Positions 25,282 to 32,675 of a stretch of 49,856 nucleotides of DNA are shown here, piece by piece. The notes beneath the pieces are model-generated. The model was not told the origin of the DNA. It worked only from the letters and a program-made list of their open reading frames with translations, and did not search any database. The stretch comes from Propionibacteriaceae bacterium. Its GTDB lineage: Bacteria; Actinomycetota; Actinomycetes; Propionibacteriales; Propionibacteriaceae. How positions within the stretch are numbered: the stretch's first letter is position 1; each line of letters opens with the position of its first letter. Location: the NCBI GenBank assembly GCA_905372155.1, contig CAJPNZ010000012.1:1-49856 (forward strand). Direction: 5' to 3'. A program made the translations under genes and the position numbers.

Positions 25282-26523
25282 TCACTTCGTCGGCGACGCC
25301 TTCGCCATCAGCTCTGCGATGCCTCGTCTCAGTGCGCGCGGGCGCAGGCTGCGGGCTGTCGCCAGGGACAGCAGCAGGCACAGGGCCCCGGAGAGGATGA
25401 AGACCGATCGGACTCCGAGCAATTCCGCGGTGACTCCGCCCAGCAGCGCACCGCCGGGCATCGCGATTCCCATGGCCATGAACGCCTGGACGCTCGCCAC
25501 CCTGCCCGCAAGCTCGCGCGGAGCGATCTTCTGCCGCAGAGAGGCGACCAGGACGCTGACCATGATGCCGAAGAACGAGTTGAAGAACAGGCAGCCGGCA
25601 AGCAGCACAAGATTGCTTGAAGCGATCATCAGGAGCAGCAACGGCCCCGCCAGGGCCACCCCCACCGGCAGAACGTAGCTGAAACCCAGTTTCCGATCGG
25701 CCACGGAAGCCAGGGCCCCTCCGAGCACACCTCCTGCGCCGGAGATGCTCAACACGACGCCGAACGCCGTCGCTGATGCGCCCAGGTCGTTCGTGACGTA
25801 GATCACCATGACCGCCAGCACCCCGCTCTGGGCGAAGTTGACGACGCCCATCACCGACAACAAAGCGACCACCACAGACTTGCCCCGGCACCACGCGACG
25901 CCCTCCCGCACGGCCTGCCACATCCCCACCTCGCCGCTGCCGGGCGCCTGTCCTCCGCCTGCGATGCGCGCCACCAGCGCCGAGGCCAGCAGGAACGAGA
26001 CCGCGTCGATCAGGAACGGCAGCCAGCGCGCAAAACCGAACAGCAGCCCGCCCAGCCCGGGCCCGATGAAATTCATCGACGCCGCCTGCATCGCATAGAA
26101 GATGCCGTTGGCCGCTGACAGGTCGTCGGGGTCCTCCACGATCTCCGGGATCATGCCCTGGTTCGCCGCCGAAAAGACCGTCTCGCCGACACCGAGGCAG
26201 AAGCTGACGACCGCCAGCACCCAGATTCCGGCGAGGTCGAAGAACACAGCCCCCGCGAGCGCCCCCACCAAAACGCACCGCGACAGGTCGACCAGCACCA
26301 TCAGCGACTTCCGCTTGAAACGATCCGCGACGACCCCGCCTGCCAGGCCGAACAGCAGCCACGGGAGCCGGTTGGCCACGACGACAAGGGAGATCAACAG
26401 CGGATCCGGCGTCACCGTCGACGCCAGCAGCGGCGCAGCGACAAGCCGGATCCCATCCCCGACCGACGACACACCCATCGCCGAGGCCAGTTTCAGGTAG
26501 CTTCCGTTGCGAATCAGCGCCAT
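25282..26523 (-). CDS. MFS transporter (MFS_3/enterobactin-exporter-like fold)
   Basis: This 413-residue membrane protein has about 12 helices in two halves joined by a charged loop (AGGGQAPGSGEVGMWQAVREG). LPWLLFGLAGGVVADRFKRK is the MFS motif A region, and PDDLSAANGIFYAMQAASMNFIGPGLGGLLF is typical of the EntS-like MFS_3 branch. Such proteins export small molecules such as siderophores or drugs; the substrate is unknown. The frame is open further upstream, but GGAAGGAAC precedes the ATG at 26523. It lies alone between two copies of the glyA 3' end, on the strand opposite to glyA, so it may have arrived as an insertion. Confidence 0.85.
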   Translation of the reverse strand: MALIRNGSYLKLASAMGVSSVGDGIRLVAAPLLASTVTPDPLLISLVVVANRLPWLLFGLAGGVVADRFKRKSLMVLVDLSRCVLVGALAGAVFFDLAGIWVLAVVSFCLGVGETVFSAANQGMIPEIVEDPDDLSAANGIFYAMQAASMNFIGPGLGGLLFGFARWLPFLIDAVSFLLASALVARIAGGGQAPGSGEVGMWQAVREGVAWCRGKSVVVALLSVMGVVNFAQSGVLAVMVIYVTNDLGASATAFGVVLSISGAGGVLGGALASVADRKLGFSYVLPVGVALAGPLLLLMIASSNLVLLAGCLFFNSFFGIMVSVLVASLRQKIAPRELAGRVASVQAFMAMGIAMPGGALLGGVTAELLGVRSVFILSGALCLLLSLATARSLRPRALRRGIAELMAKASPTK

Positions 26524-26955
26524 TTTCGTTCCTTCCGCACGAGTGAACCCACATCGGCCAGAAGCCACCCTGACGCCCATCCCGCATGACCAAACTGCAC
26601 CGGCCCCACCCGGCTCCCCTCTCCAGGAACACCCGCAACACACCCCCTTGGAGCGCCCACGCCTTCCCTTGACTGCCTCTCTCGGGGACGAGGATCATCA
26701 CCTTCCCGCGGCTCTTCTCCCTTGGACACCTCACACGCATCACCACCGGCACGTTGACATCAGCATCCGGTTGTGGGACGGACGACTATCACCACAGCGT
26801 TGGCGGTAAAGCCATGCTCATGAACATTACCCTTCGGGACCCGTCCGCTCCTCAACGCCCGGGACACCGAGGCGACGTGGACACGCTCACCCTGAACCGC
26901 CGTCAATGTGAACGGCAGAGCGGGAACCCCTTCAAGGTCGACCCCGTACCGACGG
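26524..26955. other. Non-coding stretch upstream of the MFS gene
   Basis: About 430 bp without a recognisable gene. It should contain the promoter of the MFS gene on the minus strand, but no clear -35/-10 pair stood out. A plus-strand open frame beginning at 26754 runs into the glyA-tail copy; it has no ribosome binding site and no family resemblance before the copy, so I do not call it. Confidence 0.5.
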
Positions 26956-27101
26956 CTGAAGAAGACCACCCGACCACCACGAAGGACGGTAAACCGGGCA
27001 AGGCGAAGTACGAACTGTCCCCGGAGGTCGCGGAGGGATCGAAGGATCGCGCGGCGAAGCCCCTGGATCTGCGCCCGCTCTACCCGGGTTTCGAGATCTG
27101 A
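26956..27101 (+). pseudogene. Duplicated 3' end of glyA (direct repeat, copy 2)
   Basis: This fragment encodes TTTKDGKPGKAKYELSPEV... to PLYPGFEI and stop, matching the last ~42 residues of the intact glyA 2.1 kb upstream. A missing C near 26970 shifts the frame in the proline-codon run. There is no upstream glyA sequence, so it cannot encode an enzyme. It is best read as the footprint of an insertion or duplication that placed the MFS gene beside glyA. Confidence 0.88.
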
Positions 27102-27337
27102 GAGGTTCCTCTCCTCAAAGCCGGTTGAGCCGACCCGCGAGCACCAGCCACCCTTCCGAAGCCGGTTGAGCCGACCCGCGAGCGTCAGCGAACAGATCGT
27201 GTCGAAACCATCTCGCGCATGTCCCAGGATCTGGCACCGGGCCCGTCTCCCAGCCGTCGATGGTGGTTCCGGCACGGTTGCTCCTTGGCCGTGGTCCGGT
27301 TCGACCGGTTTCGGGATCCACAGAACCTCCGTAGAGG
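27102..27337. other. Intergenic stretch with short repeats
   Basis: No gene was seen. It holds the 25-bp tandem direct repeat described separately and a later GGTTCGACCGG/GTTTCG-rich segment near 27298-27315 that looks like a related extragenic repeat. The end of the ABC_ATPase gene on the minus strand closes it. Confidence 0.5.
27118..27183. repeat. 25-bp exact direct repeat, 41-bp period
   Basis: The sequence starting AAGCCGGTTGAGCCGACC and ending GCGAGC occurs at 27118-27142 and again at 27159-27183. Its core resembles the GGTTGAGCC-type extragenic repeats scattered in actinobacterial genomes. It follows directly after the glyA-tail copy. Confidence 0.85.
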
Positions 27338-29038
27338 TCAGGGCCGGGCCCGGAGTCCCCGGTGGCGGTTGACCGCTGCCAGGATTTCGTGGCGGCGGGG
27401 GCGGGCGAGGTGCCCGGGATGACCGCGGTGGGGTGAGAGCCAGTCGAGGCCCTTCTCGTCGATGCGGTGCAGCAGTTCGTCGATCCGCTCGGACATGCCC
27501 GCCCGGTCGTCGAGGAGGTCGCCGATGCGGTCCAGCGCGTGGGCGATGGCCTGCGTCTGCGCGGCGTCGACCAGCTGCGGAACCGCGGCGAGGTCGATGT
27601 CGTCGCGGCCGTACTGGATCCTGGTGCGGCTCCGCGCCTTGGCGGGTTTGCCGGTGCCGGATGGCGGCAGGGACACGCCCCCGGGGCGTCCCGCCCGCAG
27701 GCCGTTGAAGAGCTCCGTCGCCTCGGTGGACGGCGGGGCGGCCGCTATGTCGTGTGCCCTTTCGGTGACGTCCACGGGCACGTAGTGGTTGATGGCGATG
27801 ACGTGGTCGGCGACCTCGAAGAACGCCCCGGAGCCCCCGGCGACGAGGATCGTCGATGTCCCGAGCTCGCCGTACAGGGGCCGGATGCGGTCCACGAACG
27901 GGGTGATGGGTTCCTGGGCGGCGGGGATGAGGGCGCGCATGCGTTCGTCGCGGATCATGAAGTTCGTGGCCGAGGTGTCCTCGTCGATCAGCAGCGTCGA
28001 CGCTCCGGCCTCGATGGCCTCGACGAGGTTGGCGGCCTGGGAGGTGGAGCCGCTGGCGTTGGTCGTGCTGAAACAGCGCGTGTCGGTACCGGAGGGCAGG
28101 TTGGTGATGAACGGGGAGATGTCCACGCCAGTGACCGCCCGGCCGTCCTCCGCGCGGATGGTGACCGCGTCCGGGCGGGTGATGACCCATTCGCGGCCGT
28201 CACCACCGACGTGGGGATAAACGCCCCGTTCGATCGCGCGCAGCAGCGTCGATTTCCCGTGATACCCGCCACCGACGATCACGGTCACACCCTCGGGGAC
28301 GCCCATGCCGGTGACCCGGCGGCCGCTGGGCAGGTCGAAGGCGACCCGCAGGTTTCCCGGGCTCTCGAAGGGCACGACCGCATCGCCTGTGAGGGGCAGG
28401 TCGGAATCGCCGGAGCGGCGGGGCAGGATCGCGCCGTCACCCACGAACGCGACCAGCCCGCGTCCCGGCAGGAGCCCGCGGAGGTGTTCCTGGTCGCGCA
28501 GCAGGGTGACGTGTTCGCGCAGGGCACGCCGGTCGAGGTTCCGGTGCAGCAGGGCGGCCTCGGCGACGCGCGGCAGGAGGTCGGTCAGGAGCCTGGCCGC
28601 CTGGTGTCCGCGGGCCCTGCGCCCGGATGCGGGCAGGCCGACGTCGATGCGGGCCTCGACCCGGTCCGCCAGGACGGCGACGCTGGTGCGTTCCAGCACC
28701 TCCTGGCCGGGCCGGCCGATGCCCACGAACCCGCCGTTTCCCGTCCCCTCCGGCCTCGGGATCATCCGATGCGCGGCGTCGGCGAACCGGCGTGTGAGGA
28801 AGTCGGATACCGCGGTCCTGCCCGCAGCGTCGTCGGTCAGGTCGGCGGGCAGATCCGCGACCTCCCGGTCGACGATGATGCGCATCCGCGACGGCGGGGC
28901 GTAGGGGTCGACCTGCACGTGGTCGATGACAAGCCGGACGGTACCGATCCGGTAGCTGCCGGTCAGTTGTTTGTACGAGGCGTATCCCCGCCCGTCGAGT
29001 TGGGCGAGGACACGCCTCAGCGTTTCTGCATCACGCAT
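27338..29038 (-). CDS. ABC_ATPase-family protein (PF09818 / COG3044)
   Basis: This 566-residue cytoplasmic protein belongs to the poorly understood 'predicted ATPase of the ABC class' family. The N-terminal part includes GRGYASYKQLTGSYRIG and RMRIIVDREVADLP. The central P-loop is VIVGGGYHGKSTLLRAIERG, followed by TNLPSGTDTRCFSTTNASGSTSQAAN and Walker B TLLIDEDTSATNFMIRDERM. VAGGSGAFFEVADHVIAINHY is also characteristic. The C-terminus is Arg/His-rich (HRGHPGHLARPRRHE). A trypanosome relative, MRB1590, takes part in RNA editing, which hints at nucleic-acid binding. It is the third gene of a tetR-MFS-ABC_ATPase operon with a 9-bp gap to the MFS gene, an association whose meaning is unclear. AAGGAC precedes the ATG. 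Confidence 0.87.
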   Translation of the reverse strand: MRDAETLRRVLAQLDGRGYASYKQLTGSYRIGTVRLVIDHVQVDPYAPPSRMRIIVDREVADLPADLTDDAAGRTAVSDFLTRRFADAAHRMIPRPEGTGNGGFVGIGRPGQEVLERTSVAVLADRVEARIDVGLPASGRRARGHQAARLLTDLLPRVAEAALLHRNLDRRALREHVTLLRDQEHLRGLLPGRGLVAFVGDGAILPRRSGDSDLPLTGDAVVPFESPGNLRVAFDLPSGRRVTGMGVPEGVTVIVGGGYHGKSTLLRAIERGVYPHVGGDGREWVITRPDAVTIRAEDGRAVTGVDISPFITNLPSGTDTRCFSTTNASGSTSQAANLVEAIEAGASTLLIDEDTSATNFMIRDERMRALIPAAQEPITPFVDRIRPLYGELGTSTILVAGGSGAFFEVADHVIAINHYVPVDVTERAHDIAAAPPSTEATELFNGLRAGRPGGVSLPPSGTGKPAKARSRTRIQYGRDDIDLAAVPQLVDAAQTQAIAHALDRIGDLLDDRAGMSERIDELLHRIDEKGLDWLSPHRGHPGHLARPRRHEILAAVNRHRGLRARP

Positions 29039-29047
29039 GAACGTCCT

Positions 29048-30244
29048 TCATTCAGTGGTCCTCGCCAGCCCGGCGGGCAGGCGAACGAGAGCGACGCCAC
29101 CGAGAACCGCGAACACCAGGGCGGTGATCGCCATCGCGGTGGTGAACCCGGTCTGTTGCACACCGAACCCCGTCAGCAGCGGACCGATGGTCAGGCCAGC
29201 AGCATAGGCGAGGTTGTACAGCGCGAACGAACCCCCGAGGGTCGGCGGCTCCGATCGAAATCCCTGCTCGCTGATCAGCGTGGTGGCCGGGGCGAGCAGC
29301 ATCGCCGAGGACAGGCCGAGAAGCCCCATACCGATTCCGATCTGCCAGAGCTCGGACGACCAGCCGATGACCAGCAGGGCCGCGGCGACCGCGACGATGC
29401 CGGCACCGACCAGCAACCGGGGTGTCGTCGAGGTCATGAGGTGCCCGACAATCGGGTTGGCGATGATGCCGACCAGCGCGGCGATCCCGAACAGCACACC
29501 GATGATGGTGCTTGCGGAGGACTGTTCACCGATGCGACCGGGCAGGACCGGTTGCACCGCGGCGAGAACTGCCGCGCCGACGCCAATGGCCGCGACGATG
29601 GAGGCGGAGCCCCGGACCCTCAACACGGTGAGGGGACCAGCGGTGTCGTCGCTCTGCCGAGGGGATCCCGGGATCAGGGCCAGCAGCAGCGCGATGTCCA
29701 CGATCGCGACGGCCGCTGCGATCAGGAACGGGGAGGCCGGCCCGAAGGCATCGACCAGGAAACCGCCCAGAGGTGGACCAGCGAGCACCCCGAGGGTCAC
29801 CGTCGACATGGCGATGCCCATCATCTGGCCTCGTTTCTCGATTCCGGTGGCGGCGGCGATCAGGGAGAGGGCCGCGACCCATGCGATCCCACCGGCGATG
29901 CCCTGCACGAAACGGGCCACCAGCAACAGCCAGTACGGCCCTCCGGTGGCGAACAGCAGGGTGGCGGCCACGAGGACGATCAGCTCGGTCAGCAGAGGTC
30001 CCTTGGGGCCTCGCCGGTCGACGACACGACCGGTGAAGAGCGTCGCGACGATCATCGCGGCGGCGTAGGAGGAGAAGAGAATGCCCGTGGCGGCCTCCCC
30101 CTGCTCGACCACGGCGGGCAGCAGCGGAAGCACCGGGATCGCCAGGCCCTCGAGCAACATGTCGGTGAAGAGGACAGCTCCGGCGACGGCGGTCGCGCGG
30201 ACGGGAGTCGCGCCGACAGGACGCGAATCATTGTTGGGAGTCAT
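29048..30244 (-). CDS. MFS efflux transporter (DHA1-like)
   Basis: This 398-residue protein has 12 predicted helices. Motif A-type GRVVDRRGPKGPLL follows helix 2, and LGVLAGPPLGGFLVDAFGP matches motif C of drug:H+ antiporters. Hydrophilic tails are short. The gene lies 15 bp below the TetR regulator gene and 9 bp above the ABC_ATPase gene, so export of the regulator's ligand is the probable job. The related vesicular-amine-transporter-like group exports toxic cations, but the substrate here is unknown. Confidence 0.87.
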   Translation of the reverse strand: MTPNNDSRPVGATPVRATAVAGAVLFTDMLLEGLAIPVLPLLPAVVEQGEAATGILFSSYAAAMIVATLFTGRVVDRRGPKGPLLTELIVLVAATLLFATGGPYWLLLVARFVQGIAGGIAWVAALSLIAAATGIEKRGQMMGIAMSTVTLGVLAGPPLGGFLVDAFGPASPFLIAAAVAIVDIALLLALIPGSPRQSDDTAGPLTVLRVRGSASIVAAIGVGAAVLAAVQPVLPGRIGEQSSASTIIGVLFGIAALVGIIANPIVGHLMTSTTPRLLVGAGIVAVAAALLVIGWSSELWQIGIGMGLLGLSSAMLLAPATTLISEQGFRSEPPTLGGSFALYNLAYAAGLTIGPLLTGFGVQQTGFTTAMAITALVFAVLGGVALVRLPAGLARTTE

Positions 30245-30259
30245 TGTGATGTTGTTCTT

Positions 30260-30853
30260 TCAGGAGTTGAGCAACCCCCTCACCAACGCCTTGACGGAGG
30301 CGTCGAGTTCGTCGGGTTGCGGAAGGTCTTGGGGGCGGATCGCCGCTGTCACGGTGAACCCTTGGAGCAGCACGAGCACGAGTCCGGCAACGCCTCGCGG
30401 AGCGAGATGACCGGCCTCCCCGCTGGCGACGATGACATCCTCGATGCGACCGCGCCAGCCGTCGAGCGCGTCATTCTTCCCGGACCGCCCGGCCGCGTGC
30501 GGCGCAACCAGCACGGTCGTGGAGGCCAGTGCCCGGAACCTCGGGTCGCCGGTGAGCAGCCGCACGAAGTGCGACAGCAGGGTCTCGATCTTCTCGCGTG
30601 CGCCGCTCTCGGGTTTGTCGTCGATGCCTGCGAAGAGACGCTGCTCGTAGTCGGACCAGCCCCATTCGAGGGCAGCGATCAGCAGCGCCTGTTTGTCGCG
30701 GAAATGATGGTGCAGTGCGCCTCGCGTAACGCCTGCCCGCTCGGCCACGTGCTCGAACGTCGCCCCCCGCCACCCCTTCTCCTCGAAGGACATCAGCGCC
30801 GCCTCCAGCAGCGCGACGCGGGTTCTGGCCGCGTCCTCGGCCGTCCGTCTCAT
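30260..30853 (-). CDS. TetR-family repressor (AcrR/TtgR-like)
   Basis: This 197-residue regulator has an N-terminal TetR helix-turn-helix: TRVALLEAALMSFEEKGW, then VAERAGVTRGALHHHFRDKQ. The C-terminal ligand-binding domain includes LLSHFVRLLTGDPRFRALAS and resembles the TtgR/AcrR C-terminal family that senses drugs. It heads the operon with the MFS exporter and ABC_ATPase. A 26-bp dyad overlaps its ATG and would allow autorepression of the whole operon. Confidence 0.92.
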   Translation of the reverse strand: MRRTAEDAARTRVALLEAALMSFEEKGWRGATFEHVAERAGVTRGALHHHFRDKQALLIAALEWGWSDYEQRLFAGIDDKPESGAREKIETLLSHFVRLLTGDPRFRALASTTVLVAPHAAGRSGKNDALDGWRGRIEDVIVASGEAGHLAPRGVAGLVLVLLQGFTVTAAIRPQDLPQPDELDASVKALVRGLLNS

Positions 30854-30877
30854 ACATACATGCTAACACGTATATAT
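30852..30877. promoter_or_regulatory. TetR operator dyad over the tetR start
   Basis: Arms ATACATACATG (30852-30862) and CACGTATATAT (30867-30877) are inverted repeats matching at 9 of 11 positions around CTAA. This closely resembles AcrR/TtgR-type operators (ACATACAT core). The minus-strand TATATA at 30876-30871 inside it could be the -10 of the tetR operon. The dyad touches the start codon (30851-30853). Confidence 0.75.
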
Positions 30878-30978
30878 GGAGTCGTGCGGCCGGTGTCCTC
30901 CCCTGTGCACGGGAGGAGAGATTTCGCCCGGGGCGTGGGCGAAAACCTGCGGCGCGGCCCGGTCACGCCGTGAGAGGG

Positions 30979-31266
30979 CTACCTGCTGGTGAAGACCGGG
31001 ATGATGCCGTCGAAGCTCAGCTGGACCCCCAGCCCGTGGGCGACGATCGTCGCGATTCCCGCTAGAACGGCGAGCAGCACCACGGCGAAACACAGCCCTG
31101 CGATCACTTTTCCCAACAGGCTCGGTCTCCGGGCGGGATCGCCTCTGGTGCCCATCGACAGGGAACGCACGCCCAGCGCGAACAGCGTCGGAAGCCCCGC
31201 CCCCAGGATCAATCCGGCAAGCAGAACGTGCCAGGTGCCCTCGAACGCGAGCCAGAGGATTTTCAT
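30979..31266 (-). CDS. Small two-to-three-helix membrane protein downstream of pit
   Basis: This 95-residue protein starts MKILWLAFEGTWHVLLAGLILGAGLPTLFALG, followed by a basic loop and a second hydrophobic segment KVIAGLCFAVVLLAVLAGIATIVAHGLG. The ATG overlaps the stop codon of the phosphate transporter gene (ATGA), so translation is coupled and the protein probably works with, or is co-inserted beside, PiT. Similar small proteins often follow actinobacterial pit genes; the function is unknown. The frame is open upstream but lies inside pit. Confidence 0.75.
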   Translation of the reverse strand: MKILWLAFEGTWHVLLAGLILGAGLPTLFALGVRSLSMGTRGDPARRPSLLGKVIAGLCFAVVLLAVLAGIATIVAHGLGVQLSFDGIIPVFTSR

Positions 31267-32531
31267 GCGCGGCTGCCCTCGGGCTGTTCGAGCTCGATCA
31301 GATCCGCCACCTCGGTGGTTGCGGCCAACGGTCGCGGGGCGGTGACGTTCTCCACCCATTCGTCATTGACGTTGCTGTGGTCGATGGTGGACTTCCTGGA
31401 GTGCAGGTACATCCACGATGCCGCCGCCAGCAGGATCACGAATATCGCCAGGGCCCCGAACAGCCCACCGAGCAGGTGCCCGATCAGCCACATGAGAGCC
31501 CCCGCGAGTGCGGCGGCGGGCAGGGTGATCGCCCACGACATCAGCATCCTCCCGGCCACGCGCCAGTTCACCTTGGCACCGGAACGCCCGAGGCCGCTTC
31601 CCAGGATCGATCCTGTGGCGACGTGCGTGGTGGACAGGGCGAACCCCATGTGGCTGGAGGCCAGGATCACCGCCGCCGATGACGCATCGGCTGCCATGCC
31701 CTGCGGGGAGCTGATCTCGACGAGCCCCTTGCCCAGGGTGCGGATGATCCGCCAGCCCCCGAGGTAGGTTCCCAGCGCGATGGCGACGGCGCAGGCCACC
31801 TTCACCCAGAACGGCACCGCGTGCAGCTGGGTCCAGTTTCCGGTGGCGATCAGCGCTAGGGTGATGACCCCCATGGTTTTCTGGGCGTCGTTGGTGCCGT
31901 GTGCCAGGGAGATCAGCGAGGCAGACCCGACCTGTCCCCACCTGAAGCCCCGTTCCCGGCGTTTCTCGTCCATTCCGCGGGTGATCGCGAACACCAGCCG
32001 GGTGCCGACCCCTGAGACGATGATCGCGACGATCGGCGAGACGAGGGCGGGCAGGATCACCTTTCCGACCACCCCGTCGAGCCTGGTGCCGTCACCGACC
32101 CAGTTGACCCCGCCGATGCCCAGGCCCGCGATGGTCGCGCCGACGAGGCCGCCGAACAGGGCGTGGGACGAGCTCGACGGCAGGCTCCACAGCCAGGTCA
32201 GGAGGTTCCACAGGATGGCGCCCACCAGGCCCGACAGCACGATCAGCAGCAGCCCCTCGCCGCCGTCCCCGAGCAGTTCGGGGCGGGGCGCCCCCACGTC
32301 GTCCTGGAGGTTCACCACGGCGTTGGTGACGGTGAGCGCCACCTCCACGGAGAGGAAGGCCCCCACGAGGTTCAGCAGCGCCGAGAGCATCACGGCGGTT
32401 TTCGGTTTCAGCGCGCCCGTGGCGATGGATGTGGCCATGGCGTTGCCGGTGTCGTGAAAGCCATTGGTGAAATCGAAGGCCAAGGCCGTGGCGATCACCA
32501 GCAGCAGCACGACTAACAGTTCTAGCGGCAC
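31263..32531 (-). CDS. pit: Low-affinity inorganic phosphate transporter, PiT family
   Basis: This 422-residue membrane protein imports metal-phosphate with protons. The duplicated PiT signatures are FDFTNGFHDTGNAMATSIATG near the N-terminus and SLAHGTNDAQKTMGVITLAL in the second half. LPSSSSHALFGGLVGATIAGLG and LSTTHVATGSILGSGLG are also diagnostic. There are about ten helices, a cytoplasmic loop with KRRERGFRWG and a charged C-terminal tail. It starts at GTG. It shares a transcription unit with the small membrane protein. SenX3-RegX3 and phoU, which govern phosphate responses, are 6-8 kb away. Confidence 0.93.
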   Translation of the reverse strand: MPLELLVVLLLVIATALAFDFTNGFHDTGNAMATSIATGALKPKTAVMLSALLNLVGAFLSVEVALTVTNAVVNLQDDVGAPRPELLGDGGEGLLLIVLSGLVGAILWNLLTWLWSLPSSSSHALFGGLVGATIAGLGIGGVNWVGDGTRLDGVVGKVILPALVSPIVAIIVSGVGTRLVFAITRGMDEKRRERGFRWGQVGSASLISLAHGTNDAQKTMGVITLALIATGNWTQLHAVPFWVKVACAVAIALGTYLGGWRIIRTLGKGLVEISSPQGMAADASSAAVILASSHMGFALSTTHVATGSILGSGLGRSGAKVNWRVAGRMLMSWAITLPAAALAGALMWLIGHLLGGLFGALAIFVILLAAASWMYLHSRKSTIDHSNVNDEWVENVTAPRPLAATTEVADLIELEQPEGSRA

Positions 32532-32675
32532 GGCACTAGTTTGCAGCTTCCGACCGGGATTCGCGCAATTGGCGTCTCACGCCTCAGGAATGTCGCAAAA
32601 ATTTCTGAACCTCCCGATGAGCGTGAACGCTCTCCCGACAGCATCGCGACCCTCGCCAGCAGAACCCGAGACACC

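Noticed and set aside
26754..27101. 115-codon open frame ending in the glyA-tail copy
   Set aside because: The last third is only the duplicated glyA end; the first part has no family resemblance or ribosome binding site, so it is a chance fusion.
27467..30973. Very long open frame on the plus strand (over 1100 codons)
   Set aside because: It is antisense to the well-supported tetR-MFS-ABC_ATPase genes; its product is rich in Gly, Gln, Asp, Arg and His with no domain. High GC content leaves the opposite strand free of stops.
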